A DNA stretch of 64,000 nucleotides from Halomonas sp. TD01 (lineage in GTDB: Bacteria; Pseudomonadota; Gammaproteobacteria; Pseudomonadales; Halomonadaceae). This document shows positions 31,223 to 39,859 of the stretch, piece by piece. A model generated the notes under the pieces. It was not told the DNA's origin, searched no databases, and saw only the letters and a program-made list of their open reading frames with translations. A program made the translations under genes and the position numbers. Positions within the stretch are counted from its first letter, which is position 1. Each line of letters starts with the position of its first letter. The DNA lies in contig NZ_OV350343.1 of assembly GCF_923868895.1 (NCBI RefSeq), positions 1,178,001-1,242,000 of the forward strand. Reading direction: 5' to 3'.

Positions 31223-31823
31223 GCGCCACCTTCAAAAGCTCAACTAAGCCCTGTAATGCCCGGCCACGATGACTGAGACGGTTTTTGGTTTCGCTAGATA
31301 GCTCGGCAACACTCATTCCTTGATCCGGTAGCCAGAAAAGAGGGTCATAGCCAAAACCACTGTTACCGCGAGGGTGGGCCAGAATTTCGCCTTCCCAGCT
31401 ACGTTGCACAATAACTGGCACAGGATCTTCTGCATGGCGCAAATACACCAATACACACCAATAACGCCCACTACGCTGGCCTTCAGCATAGTTACTGAGC
31501 GAAGTTAATAACTTTTCATTATTTCGCTCATCACTTTTAGGCTCACCGGCATAACGTGCTGAATAGATACCTGGCGCACCGTGAAGTGCATCCACTTCAA
31601 GGCCAGAATCATCTGCTAATGCAGGTAACCCACTGATTTTACTTGCTTCACGAGCTTTCAATAGTGCGTTTTCTACAAATGTAAGCCCCGTTTCTTCCAC
31701 ATCTCGTACACCGAACTCGGATTGCGGACAAACATCGAACCCAAGAGGTGCTAGTAATTGGTTGAATTCTTTTAGTTTTCCTGCATTTCCACTGGCTAAA
31801 ACTAAGGTACTGGACGAGGCCAT
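31215..31823 (-). CDS. rdgB: non-canonical purine NTP pyrophosphatase (ITP/XTP hydrolase)
   Basis: House-cleaning enzyme that hydrolyses ITP, dITP and XTP. The 202 residues include LASGNAGKLKEF, ETGLTFVENALLKAREAS, ALADDSGLEVDAL, PGIYSARYAG and SGFGYDPLFW. All are RdgB/HAM1 signature elements. It is translationally coupled to hemW. The divergent 284-base gap to csgD is A+T-rich. Confidence 0.96.
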   Translation of the reverse strand: MASSSTLVLASGNAGKLKEFNQLLAPLGFDVCPQSEFGVRDVEETGLTFVENALLKAREASKISGLPALADDSGLEVDALHGAPGIYSARYAGEPKSDERNNEKLLTSLSNYAEGQRSGRYWCVLVYLRHAEDPVPVIVQRSWEGEILAHPRGNSGFGYDPLFWLPDQGMSVAELSSETKNRLSHRGRALQGLVELLKVAHG

Positions 31824-32107
31824 AGAGATATCTCCAAAAGGAAGAGTAATGAGTTTACATAGAACAAAATTGCTTCTAAAGCAGACTATTTGTTACCAAA
31901 TGTAATTATCAAAAACTAATTTATATACCACTTATATTAATAATAAGTACTTTTTAAACATGGTCTTATATGATTTATTCCAAAAAACTATATATATATT
32001 CAAATTGGATTTACCAGTTTTCTAATAACAAAACTTTACGGAATGTATCTTATAAGCAACACTTCAAAGAACACCTGCTCACTCTTTCTTTCCACGAGGA
32101 CTTCCCG

Positions 32108-32800
32108 ATGTCACAGGAAAAGACCATAGGTTTGGTGTATCTCATTACCGAACAAAGTCCGCAGTCACAGCTGTTTGCAGACTATTTGCTCGATCATACT
32201 CATTGCTCAATTAGCATTTACTCGCCAGACAGCACCATACCGTCTTCACCTGTCGAACAGCTGCTCATCTTAATCGACAGTGATCATATTAGTGTAGAAG
32301 CATTGCCAGACTGGCAAGAGAAGCTGCCAGAAACGCTGGCAAAAACCCCTCTCGCCGCCTTCAATATTCGCGATATGGATCATGCACTGGAAGCTCTCGC
32401 TTGTACTCAGTTAAAAGGAATATTTTATCGTAATGAGAGCTTAGAGGTATTTTGCAAAGGTATCCACGCGTTACTCAATGATGAGCTGTGGATGTCTCGG
32501 GACTTAATGGCAAAACTAGTTCTTTTTTACCGTAAATACCAAAGCAACGCATTTCGCCCCACCTGTGGTTTAACCAGCCGAGAAATGGAAATCATTTCTT
32601 TATTAAGCATAGGTTCTTCTAATCATCAAATTGCCGACAAACTATGTGTTAGCGAACATACTGTTAAGTCTCACCTTTATAATATCTTCCGCAAAATAAA
32701 CGTGCATAACCGAATTCAAGCGCTTAACTGGATTCATCAAAATCTCGGGCCGATTCTGCCGAATATTGAAACTGCGCGTAGTTTACAGCGCCATCGATAG
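32108..32800 (+). CDS. csgD: LuxR-type transcriptional regulator of curli, CsgD-like
   Basis: Likely master activator of the adjacent curli genes. From ATG 32108 (GAGGA upstream) it is 230 residues; a longer in-frame start at 31970 adds 46 Lys/Tyr-rich residues and is unlikely. The N-terminal half resembles the degenerate receiver domain of CsgD. The C-terminal LuxR HTH (about 155-215) has LTSREMEIISLLSIGSSNHQ and LCVSEHTVKSHLYNIFRKI, very close to E. coli CsgD. The upstream 284 bases are A+T-rich with many TATA runs, but I see no clean promoter pair. It precedes csgE by 23 bases, so it may regulate its own operon. Confidence 0.88.
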   Translation: MSQEKTIGLVYLITEQSPQSQLFADYLLDHTHCSISIYSPDSTIPSSPVEQLLILIDSDHISVEALPDWQEKLPETLAKTPLAAFNIRDMDHALEALACTQLKGIFYRNESLEVFCKGIHALLNDELWMSRDLMAKLVLFYRKYQSNAFRPTCGLTSREMEIISLLSIGSSNHQIADKLCVSEHTVKSHLYNIFRKINVHNRIQALNWIHQNLGPILPNIETARSLQRHR

Positions 32801-32823
32801 CCTCCTTCAAAGGTAATATAGCC

Positions 32824-33303
32824 ATGAGTAAACTTCGCTATTTACTGATTGTTTTTATTAGCAGTTTTACGTTAACAACGAGTGGATTAGCAAACGAACA
32901 GGAAGAAGTCGAAGCAATAAACCAACTATCAAGCCCAGACGGCCCAGAAATACAAGAACGCCAAAATAGAAGTAGCGAATTAACCGGCGTCATGGTCGAC
33001 CGTACCGTCACCATGGCTGGCAAGACCTTCTATCGCGCTTTCAGCCAGCGGGCAATGGATAACCTCATCATCGGTAATGCCACGATTACCATTCAAGAGC
33101 GTCCCGATGCCCGCTGGGGTAGCCAAATTGCCATCGTGGAAGGCAACCGGATGTACTTCAGAGCACAGCTTTCTCCAAGGATTAGCGAAGCAGACCGCGT
33201 AGCAGGAGACGCTGTAGAAATCGTTGAGGAGGCACTCCTCCAGCAGCAGCTGGCATCTGCCCTTACCTCAGATAAAGACTTGGGAAAAGAGGAGTTATTC
33301 TAA
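32824..33303 (+). CDS. csgE: curli assembly/transport factor CsgE
   Basis: Periplasmic adaptor that caps the CsgG secretion pore and guides curlin subunits. The 159-residue precursor has a signal peptide (about 1-23, ending LA). CsgE signature segments are GVMVDRTVTMAGKTFYRAFSQ and ITIQERPDARWGSQIAI. An extra acidic/Gln-rich stretch (about 24-52) precedes the core. Its stop overlaps the csgF ATG by one base. Confidence 0.9.
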   Translation: MSKLRYLLIVFISSFTLTTSGLANEQEEVEAINQLSSPDGPEIQERQNRSSELTGVMVDRTVTMAGKTFYRAFSQRAMDNLIIGNATITIQERPDARWGSQIAIVEGNRMYFRAQLSPRISEADRVAGDAVEIVEEALLQQQLASALTSDKDLGKEELF

Positions 33304-33719
33304 TGAAAAACCGTATAAAAATTAGCTGTGCGACCTTTATAGCAACAATCGGAATAGGAATGAACGCACATTCGGGAGAGTTAATTTATCAACCTATTAA
33401 CCCTTCTTTTGGCGGCGATCCATTTGTAGGCAGTTACCTACTGGGTAAAGCACAAGCACAAGATACCAACACCGACCCAAATGTGCGAAGTGGTCAAACA
33501 CTTTCTTCTACTCAACGCTTATTACAAAGCTTAGAAAGCCGATTAATATCGCAGCTAATTTCCGATGTAAGCCGAGGCGAAGTCAGTGAGGGGAGCTTTG
33601 ATAGCGATGAATTTGGCGTTGTTGTAAGCGATAACAGTGGTCAGTTAGTTGTTAGGGTGGTTGATAAAGTCACTGGAGACGTTACAGAAATTAGCGTTGG
33701 CGGTTTATTTAATCCTTAA
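33303..33719 (+). CDS. csgF: curli nucleation-localising factor CsgF
   Basis: Secreted partner that sits in the CsgG pore and positions CsgB at the cell surface. The 138-residue precursor has a signal peptide followed by ELIYQPINPSFGGDPFVGSYLL and KAQAQD, the highly conserved CsgF N-terminus that inserts into CsgG. The C-terminal half is more variable. It is coupled to csgE by TAATG; csgG follows after 72 bases. Confidence 0.93.
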   Translation: MKNRIKISCATFIATIGIGMNAHSGELIYQPINPSFGGDPFVGSYLLGKAQAQDTNTDPNVRSGQTLSSTQRLLQSLESRLISQLISDVSRGEVSEGSFDSDEFGVVVSDNSGQLVVRVVDKVTGDVTEISVGGLFNP

Positions 33720-33791
33720 CACTAAAAACAATGCCAACCGCTAAAAACAAGTAATACCGACTAACGCTATCTGCTTTGTCAGGGGATCATT

Positions 33792-34622
33792 ATGAAAATT
33801 ATCGCCTCAATTGTCATCGCTAGCCTGCTGAGTGGCTGTGCAGGAATGGTGGCAACGTCTGAAAATTTAGAAGGTGCTGAAGCAACACTCACACCTAGAG
33901 GGGCTACGTATCAGGATCTTGTATCGCTCCCGCCACCATCAGGAAAGATTTTTGTCTCTGTTTATGATTTCCGCGATCAAACAGGACAATACCGGCCAGC
34001 CCCTGCCAGCACATTCTCAACGGCGGTAACACAGGGGGCAGCAGCGATGCTTACCGGTTCGCTATCTGACTCGGGCTGGTTTATTCCACTTGAGCGCGTC
34101 GGGCTTCAAAACTTGTTAACTGAACGCCGCATTATTCGCGCAGAGTTCGAACGCTTTGGACAGCCCGATACGCTGCCATCGTTAAGAGCAGCGTCAGTCA
34201 TGCTAGAAGGCGGCATTATTGCTTATGAATCGAACATACGAACTGGGGGAGCAGGTGCTGAATATTTTGGCATTGGGGCATCAGGCCAGTATCAGGTCGA
34301 TCAGGTGACGGTTAATTTACGCGCGGTAGAAATATCAACCGGTGAAATATTAGCCAACGTCACCACGACCAAGACCATTTATTCAAAAGAACTACGAGCA
34401 GGCGTGTATCGCTTTATTGATTTTAGCCGCTTACTAGAAGCTGAGGCTGGCATTACGGCTAATGAACCTGTCCAGCTCGCAGTAATGTCAGCAATAGAGT
34501 CTGCCGTTATTCATCTTATTGCCAGAGGCATTGAAAATCGACTATGGAATCTTGCGCCAGGGGTTAGCCTTCAAGAATCCATTTTAAATGACTACTTAAA
34601 TGCTCCAATCCCCATGCTGTAG
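33792..34622 (+). CDS. csgG: curli secretion channel lipoprotein CsgG
   Basis: Outer-membrane lipoprotein that forms the curli export pore. The 276 residues have the lipobox LLSGC (Cys 16). CsgG signature segments are KIFVSVYDFRDQTGQYRPAPASTFSTAVTQGA (given here by name only beyond SVYDFRDQTGQY), WFIPLERVGLQNLLTERRII, and the membrane strands GASGQYQVDQVTVNLRAVEI. It is followed by an intrinsic terminator, so csgDEFG and csgBA probably form two transcripts. Confidence 0.95.
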   Translation: MKIIASIVIASLLSGCAGMVATSENLEGAEATLTPRGATYQDLVSLPPPSGKIFVSVYDFRDQTGQYRPAPASTFSTAVTQGAAAMLTGSLSDSGWFIPLERVGLQNLLTERRIIRAEFERFGQPDTLPSLRAASVMLEGGIIAYESNIRTGGAGAEYFGIGASGQYQVDQVTVNLRAVEISTGEILANVTTTKTIYSKELRAGVYRFIDFSRLLEAEAGITANEPVQLAVMSAIESAVIHLIARGIENRLWNLAPGVSLQESILNDYLNAPIPML

Positions 34623-34658
34623 CTTTCTTACAAGGGAACATCATTACAAAAAAAAATT

Positions 34659-34685
34659 AAAAGCCACTCTTTGAGTGGCTTTTTT
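34659..34685 (+). terminator. intrinsic terminator after csgG
   Basis: Perfect 11-bp stem AAAAGCCACTC / GAGTGGCTTTT with a 3-nt loop, continuing into T residues. It separates csgDEFG from csgBA. Confidence 0.88.
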
Positions 34686-34879
34686 AATATCTAAGTACAT
34701 TAAATCTCAAAAGGCGATAATGTAATCAATGCGTTATTACTATTTTAATCCATAAATATAAAAAAGTATTAAAAAAATAATCGAAACATTAACAAATATT
34801 CTTATGGTGCCATTTTTTAAATGGTCCACACTCAATGCATGAAACAAAAAGACACACAAAGTTTCAAAAGGTAATAACA

Positions 34880-35428
34880 ATGAAATCATCAAGCCTTCAC
34901 TCAGCAACAAGCAAAGTAAGCGTTAAGCGCTATTACGCTTCGCTGATAGTGGCTGGCTTGCTGATAAACAATATTGTTTCAGCAAAAGCTAATAGTGATA
35001 ACTTTTCAATAGAAGAAAGTACTAGAGTTGCTCAATACGCTCATCAAATAGACATTACATTAATGCAAGAAAATGTGAGCATTATAGAGCAGAGAGGAAA
35101 CCAAAACCAAGCCAGTACTTTTCAGTCGCGCTCTACAAGTTACCAATCTGCCAACTTCTCTCATATATACCAGCGTGGTAATAATAACCATGCAAACATT
35201 ACCCAAAACAATGGAAATAATATCGGTGTAATTTGGCAAGTGGGTAATAACCATAACGCTAATATTTCCCAACAAGGTAATAGCCTTTCTTTTAGGGCTG
35301 ATATTTACCAGTTAGGTTTTAGTGGAGATGTATCAATTTCACAATCGGGCAGTGGCCAACGCGGTGTAAGTGTCCAGCAACAAAACTACTCGGGCAGCGC
35401 ACGACCGGTCACTATCGATACCTACTGA
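34880..35428 (+). CDS. csgB: minor curlin subunit, CsgB-like nucleator
   Basis: Probable nucleator of curli fibres. ATG at 34880 (AAGG upstream) gives 182 residues with a signal peptide (to about residue 37, VSAKA). About five curlin repeats follow, each near 22 residues and rich in Q, N and G: IIEQRGNQNQAS, HIYQRGNNNHANITQ, VIWQVGNNHNANISQQ, DIYQLGFSGDVSISQSG and VSVQQQNY. The Q-x-G-x-x-N-x-A pattern is typical. The upstream gap (34686-34879) is very A+T-rich and holds a CCATTT/AAATGG inverted repeat (34810-34824) that could bind a regulator. The symbol rests on position and size; it could be another curlin paralogue. Confidence 0.82.
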   Translation: MKSSSLHSATSKVSVKRYYASLIVAGLLINNIVSAKANSDNFSIEESTRVAQYAHQIDITLMQENVSIIEQRGNQNQASTFQSRSTSYQSANFSHIYQRGNNNHANITQNNGNNIGVIWQVGNNHNANISQQGNSLSFRADIYQLGFSGDVSISQSGSGQRGVSVQQQNYSGSARPVTIDTY

Positions 35429-35488
35429 GTTGCCACCTGCTTCTCAGTAAACAACCAAAGCAAGTTGATCGAAAAAAGGGGAAACACC

Positions 35489-36772
35489 ATGAAACTGCAA
35501 CTAACCGCAATTGCTGCCGCACTAGCACTTTCCAGCAGCATGGCCATGGCAACAACGATTGTTTCTACCAATAACCTAACTTATACCAGCGCTGGTGGCG
35601 GACAAGGCGGTGGCTATGGCGTAGATAACGACAATACGCCTATTGACGACACAGCGTGGGGGCCAACTGTAGGTGGTGGTGTAGGCTTCCCAACTAACTT
35701 CCAACCAGATTCCGCTTTCAACAACTACCAGACTGGCCCAAATGGCCTTGATAATATGCCCGGCAGTACGGCAGCAGTAGGTGACAACGACAGTACTATC
35801 ACCCAAACTGCGACTGGCACCACAGGCAACTCGGCCAGTGTGCTACAGGGTGGTGGAGATCAAAACGAATCCAACATCACACAAAACCAAAGCGGTACAG
35901 GCGATGCTTTGAAAGCTGATGTAATACAAAACGGTACGCTTAACCGTTCCGATATTACTCAGGATCTGAGTACTGGCGGTGTTGCCAACGTTATTCAGGC
36001 CGGCAACGAAAACCAATCTCGCGTTGATCAGTTCGGTGGCGATGCCAACGGCGCTAGTGTCACCCAAGTGGGTGTTGGTCACAAATCCATTGTGAATCAA
36101 GGAGTCGTCGGCGGTGGTGCGGATAATAACGACGCCGTTGCCATTCAGTTTGGCTCAGCTAACCAAAGCTATATTCGTCAGCAATGGGATACCAACCAAG
36201 CCTTAGCGGTTCAAGTGGGAAATGACGGTATTAGTCATATCAAACAAGCAGGCAGCAGTAACTTAGCCGTTTTAGCCGATGATGGCTCGTTCAACAGCTC
36301 TTACATTCTGCAGGGCGCAGCAGGTACGGGAGATACCAATACCGCCTTAGTTGGTCAGAGCGGAATGGACAATGATTCTTATGTCTCTCAGTTAAATGGA
36401 GACAACAACTTTGCTGGAGTGGCCCAGTTAGGTACAGATGGTGAGTCTGATATCTTCCAAAATGGTAGCGGCAATACTGCATTAGTAGGCCAGTTCGGTG
36501 AAGGTGACGTTTCTTTCATTATCCAAAATGGTAATGGTAAAACAGCTACCGTTCTCCAGGATGGTGTTGGTATTGCAGGAGCTGAATTCAACGAGTCTTT
36601 CATCCTGCAAACTGGCGCCGGCATGCATACTGCAACTGTAAGCCAAACTCATAACCCAGCAAATGGCTGGAACAACATCTCCACCATCACTCAGATAAGT
36701 AGTACGGTAAACGCCAATGCCAGCGTAACTCAAGTGGGCAGTGGCAACCGCGCCTCTACCATTCAGTACTAA
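35489..36772 (+). CDS. csgA: major curlin subunit, long CsgA-like amyloid protein
   Basis: Predicted main fibre subunit. ATG at 35489 (AGGGG upstream) gives 427 residues, nearly three times E. coli CsgA (151). A signal peptide (to about MAMA, residue 22) is followed by a Gly/Asn-rich N-terminal region of about 70 residues. About 13 curlin repeats of 20-28 residues then run to the C-terminus, ending in a half repeat STIQY. Each repeat has the two-strand pattern S-x-I-x-Q ... N-x-A-x-V-x-Q-x-G, for example ESNITQ, RSDITQ, QSRVDQ, ASVTQVG and ALVGQFG. Later repeats carry more Asp/Glu, giving an acidic protein, plausible in a halophile (inference). A terminator follows. Confidence 0.85.
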   Translation: MKLQLTAIAAALALSSSMAMATTIVSTNNLTYTSAGGGQGGGYGVDNDNTPIDDTAWGPTVGGGVGFPTNFQPDSAFNNYQTGPNGLDNMPGSTAAVGDNDSTITQTATGTTGNSASVLQGGGDQNESNITQNQSGTGDALKADVIQNGTLNRSDITQDLSTGGVANVIQAGNENQSRVDQFGGDANGASVTQVGVGHKSIVNQGVVGGGADNNDAVAIQFGSANQSYIRQQWDTNQALAVQVGNDGISHIKQAGSSNLAVLADDGSFNSSYILQGAAGTGDTNTALVGQSGMDNDSYVSQLNGDNNFAGVAQLGTDGESDIFQNGSGNTALVGQFGEGDVSFIIQNGNGKTATVLQDGVGIAGAEFNESFILQTGAGMHTATVSQTHNPANGWNNISTITQISSTVNANASVTQVGSGNRASTIQY

Positions 36773-36794
36773 TTCTTGGTTGACCAATGCTCTC

Positions 36795-36822
36795 AAACCG
36801 CCCCTTTTGGGGCGGTTTTTTT
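36795..36822 (+). terminator. intrinsic terminator after csgA
   Basis: Perfect 9-bp stem AACCGCCCC / GGGGCGGTT with a TTTT loop and a seven-T tract. It lies between csgA and the convergent small secreted-protein gene. Confidence 0.9.
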
Positions 36823-36826
36823 ATGC

Positions 36827-37204
36827 TTAACGCACCACTACCGATAGCGTGCCACCTTTACCTTGGGTAGAGGAGCGCGAGCGGTTATTACCTTTCAAGA
36901 TATTCACGTCTAACCGCTCATCCTCGCTTAGCAGTTTTACTGTGCCTTCTAAGGTGGTGCCTTCAAAGGTAAATTCAGCGGGTACGGTGCCACGTGTTTC
37001 GGGGTGTTCGATAGTTTCATCGTTATGAGTGATACGCCACTGGGCTGAAAATTCCGCGCCGGGTGTGCCGCCCATGGTGATGTGGATCTGAGTCATATCC
37101 TGCTCCTGTGCGGCCATCCCCGTTAACGGTAGGCCAAGGGTGAGAACAGCGGTTAACAATATGCCGTTAAAACGTGAAGAGTGCCAAGCCGGTTGCCGTT
37201 TCAT
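36827..37204 (-). CDS. small secreted protein of unknown function
   Basis: A 125-residue protein that I do not recognise. A signal peptide (about 1-32, hydrophobic ILLTAVLTLGLPLTGMAA) is followed by about 93 residues rich in alternating polar and hydrophobic residues (QIHITMGG, FSAQWRITH, AEFTFEGTTLEGTVKLL, LDVNILKG), as expected for an all-beta Ig-like periplasmic fold. The C-terminus GTLSVVVR also looks like a strand. No cysteines in the mature part. It faces csgA tail to tail across a terminator and follows hemL on the same strand. A role with curli, like the CsgC/CsgH amyloid inhibitors that are also small periplasmic beta proteins, is a guess. GAGG precedes the ATG. Confidence 0.65.
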   Translation of the reverse strand: MKRQPAWHSSRFNGILLTAVLTLGLPLTGMAAQEQDMTQIHITMGGTPGAEFSAQWRITHNDETIEHPETRGTVPAEFTFEGTTLEGTVKLLSEDERLDVNILKGNNRSRSSTQGKGGTLSVVVR

Positions 37205-37226
37205 GATTTGGTTACCTCACTAACCA

Positions 37227-37255
37227 CAAGAGCCGCTCAATAGGAGCGGCTCTTG
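37227..37255. terminator. hairpin downstream of hemL
   Basis: Perfect 12-bp inverted repeat CAAGAGCCGCTC / GAGCGGCTCTTG with a 5-nt loop in the 88-base gap between hemL and the small secreted-protein gene. No T tract on either strand, so it may slow or protect the transcript rather than terminate it. Confidence 0.45.
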
Positions 37256-37292
37256 CAGTGTAGCAGTCAGCTGACAGGCTTGTTACCTAGCG

Positions 37293-38573
37293 TTACATAA
37301 CGGCAAAGGCTTTTTCTGCCGCATCCAACGTTAGCTGAATATCTTCCGGCGTGTGGGCGCTAGACATAAAGCCTGCTTCATAGGCGGAAGGTGCGAGATA
37401 AACACCGTGATCGAGCATGGCACCAAAGAAACGACGGAAAGCATCGGGGTTGCAAGCGGTGGCTTGGGCAAAGTTATCCACACGGGATTGCGACGTAAAG
37501 AAAACGCCAAACATGCCGCCTGCAGACTGGGTCATCATCGGTACGCGGGCAGCGTTAGCACGCTCTTGCAAGCCGGTACACAGGGTTTGCACCCGCTGGG
37601 TCAGCGCGTCATGGAAACCAGGCACCTGCAGTTTGGTTAGCAGGGCAACCCCAGCGGCCATGGCTAGCGGATTACCGGAAAGTGTACCCGCTTGATAAAC
37701 CGGCCCCAAAGGCGAGATATTTTGCATGATCTCTCGTTTACCGCCGAACGCCCCGACGGGCATGCCGCCGCCAACAATTTTACCTAAGCAAGTAAGGTCG
37801 GGCGTTACACCGTAATGTGCCTGAGCACCGCCTAAAGCGACGCGGAAACCGGTCATAACTTCATCAAAAATCAAAATACTGCCAGATTCATTGCATACCC
37901 GGCGCAACGTTTCTAAGAAACCCGGCTGGGGAGGAATGCAGTTCATATTACCCGCAACCGGCTCCACGATAATGCAGGCAATCTGCTCTCCGATCTCTGC
38001 GAAGCACGCTTCCACCCCTTCAGGATCGTTATAGGAAAGCGTAATGGTGTGCTCAGCAAGTGATGCGGGTACGCCTGGAGAGCTAGGTTCACCGTGGGTT
38101 AACGCGCCTGAACCCGCTTTGACGAGCAATGAATCCGAATGGCCGTGGTAGTTACCTTCAAACTTGACGATTTTGTCGCGCCCCGTTGTCCCGCGCGCAA
38201 GGCGAATGGCCGACATCGTTGCTTCGGTGCCAGAGCTGGTCATGCGCACCATTTCCATGGAAGGAATCATTTCACAGATTAGATCGGCCATGGTGGTTTC
38301 AACAGCGGTCGGCGTGCCGAAAGAGAGGCCGTTATCTAACCGTGCACGCACGGCAGCGAGTACATCCTGATCGGCGTGCCCGGTGATCATCGGGCCCCAT
38401 GAACCGATATAGTCTACGTAGCGGTTACCTTCCACATCGAATAAGTAGGCACCCTGAGCACGCTCCATAAAAACAGGTGGACGATGGAGGCCTTTAAAAG
38501 CACGAACAGGGGAGTTAACCCCCCCCGGAATGTGGCGACTGGCGAGGTCAAACAGTTCTGCAGATGTGGTCAT
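37293..38573 (-). CDS. hemL: glutamate-1-semialdehyde 2,1-aminomutase
   Basis: PLP enzyme making 5-aminolevulinate in the C5 heme pathway. The 426 residues show the N-terminal [45 protein letters not shown] and the PLP-lysine region [21 protein letters not shown] lies just upstream of the ATG. It follows thiD by 36 bases in the clc-hemJ-thiD-hemL row. A perfect DnaA box occurs within the gene (37474-37482), probably incidental. Confidence 0.97.
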   Translation of the reverse strand: MTTSAELFDLASRHIPGGVNSPVRAFKGLHRPPVFMERAQGAYLFDVEGNRYVDYIGSWGPMITGHADQDVLAAVRARLDNGLSFGTPTAVETTMADLICEMIPSMEMVRMTSSGTEATMSAIRLARGTTGRDKIVKFEGNYHGHSDSLLVKAGSGALTHGEPSSPGVPASLAEHTITLSYNDPEGVEACFAEIGEQIACIIVEPVAGNMNCIPPQPGFLETLRRVCNESGSILIFDEVMTGFRVALGGAQAHYGVTPDLTCLGKIVGGGMPVGAFGGKREIMQNISPLGPVYQAGTLSGNPLAMAAGVALLTKLQVPGFHDALTQRVQTLCTGLQERANAARVPMMTQSAGGMFGVFFTSQSRVDNFAQATACNPDAFRRFFGAMLDHGVYLAPSAYEAGFMSSAHTPEDIQLTLDAAEKAFAVM

Positions 38574-38609
38574 GGCATCCTCAACATTAATGGCTTACTG
38601 CCAATGAGA

Positions 38610-39419
38610 TCAAAAGCGTACGGGGCGTGGCAAGCGTTTCGGTAAACACTGGCCGCTAGGGGGCTGATAACCATGAGACAAACTCTCCCAGGTAAAGTGC
38701 TGGGCTTGCTCACAGGCGGTTGGTAAGCGCTCACCAACAGCTAAACGAGCCGCAAGTGCTGAGGCTAATGTACAGCCTGATCCGTGAAATACTTCAGGCA
38801 AACGTGGCCACTGCCATTGGCGCGTGGTGTCAGGAGAGTGCAGCGTATGCACAACCTGTTGCGTATTACCCGGCAGTGGATCGTCAGTCGCGGTCACAAG
38901 TACACCTTGGCAACCCTGCGACAGTAGTTCAACGGCGCGGGCCGTGTCATCGAGAGGGTCGGTTATCTCAGGCGTCAGTGCAGCAAGCTCAAACCGATTG
39001 GGCGTTACTATATCCACAAGCGGTAGCAAACGATCAATATAAAGTTGCTGCAAGGCGGGTGTGGATAACTTAGCTCCTCCACCTGCTTTTAATACCGGGT
39101 CTGCGACGACGGGAATTCCAGGGAAACGGCGGATAATTTGTTCCGCTGCCCGCAGTGTCGCCTCATCAGCCAACAGCCCCAGCTTAATAGCCGCAATTTG
39201 CATATCACCTAACGCTTCTGCCATTTGCCTCATTGCAGCAGGATCTGCAGGCAGAATACGTATCACGTTATGGCAATTTTGAACGGTCAGCGCGGTTGGA
39301 ATGGTGACTGCCCAGCCACCACAGGCGGCTATCGCTTCGCTATCAGCCACTAACCCAGCTCCCCCGGTGGGGTCGTGGCCAGCTAACACTAAAACAACGG
39401 GAGGAAGAGGTTGGCGCAT
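38610..39419 (-). CDS. thiD: hydroxymethylpyrimidine/phosphomethylpyrimidine kinase
   Basis: Ribokinase-family enzyme that phosphorylates HMP and HMP-P for thiamine synthesis. The 269 residues include LVLAGHDPTGGAGLVADSEA, a V-V-A-DPV motif (VVADPVLKAGGGA), TPNRFELAALT and the C-terminal GSGCTLASALAARLA anion-hole motif. ATG at 39419 overlaps the hemJ stop by one base (TGATG). A TTG one codon upstream is not needed. No other thiamine gene is nearby. Confidence 0.93.
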   Translation of the reverse strand: MRQPLPPVVLVLAGHDPTGGAGLVADSEAIAACGGWAVTIPTALTVQNCHNVIRILPADPAAMRQMAEALGDMQIAAIKLGLLADEATLRAAEQIIRRFPGIPVVADPVLKAGGGAKLSTPALQQLYIDRLLPLVDIVTPNRFELAALTPEITDPLDDTARAVELLSQGCQGVLVTATDDPLPGNTQQVVHTLHSPDTTRQWQWPRLPEVFHGSGCTLASALAARLAVGERLPTACEQAQHFTWESLSHGYQPPSGQCLPKRLPRPVRF

Positions 39420-39850
39420 CAAAAGGGCTTCACCACCGCCAGGATAATAATCGCGATTAACGCAATCACAGGCGCTTCGTTAAACCAGCGGAAAAACACA
39501 TGGCTTTTGGTGCAGCGGGCTTGATCAAATTGCTTCAAATAAATTAAGCAAACATGATGGTAAGCGATTAGTAGTGCGACAAGCGCTAACTTAGCGTGCA
39601 TCCAGCCTTGGCTAAACCAGCCAGGCACGAGATAAAGCATCCAGCCACCAAAGATCAGTACAATAATCATCGACGGCGTCATAATCCCACGGTAAAGCTT
39701 ACGCTCCATGGTTTTAAAGTAAGTGATTGCTTGCTCATCGCCTGTGTCCCGCGCCATGGCGTGGTACACATACAGCCGCGGTAAATAAAACAGTGCGGCA
39801 AACCAGGTAACAACAGCCATCAAATGAATGGCCTTTACCCATAAATACAT
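39419..39850 (-). CDS. hemJ: protoporphyrinogen IX oxidase HemJ (CopD-like membrane protein)
   Basis: Oxidises protoporphyrinogen IX in the inner membrane. The 143 residues form four membrane helices. The conserved His of KAIHLMAVVTWFAALFYLPR and the Lys in MHAKLAL match HemJ (UPF0093). Its position with hemL supports a heme role. It begins 9 bases after clc on the same strand and couples directly to thiD. Confidence 0.92.
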   Translation of the reverse strand: MYLWVKAIHLMAVVTWFAALFYLPRLYVYHAMARDTGDEQAITYFKTMERKLYRGIMTPSMIIVLIFGGWMLYLVPGWFSQGWMHAKLALVALLIAYHHVCLIYLKQFDQARCTKSHVFFRWFNEAPVIALIAIIILAVVKPF

Positions 39851-39859
39851 GGTCTCTCC

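Noticed and set aside
31970..32107. Longer N-terminus for CsgD
   Set aside because: The added 46 residues are Lys/Tyr/Asn-rich, unlike CsgD, and lack a ribosome site, while ATG 32108 has GAGGA upstream.
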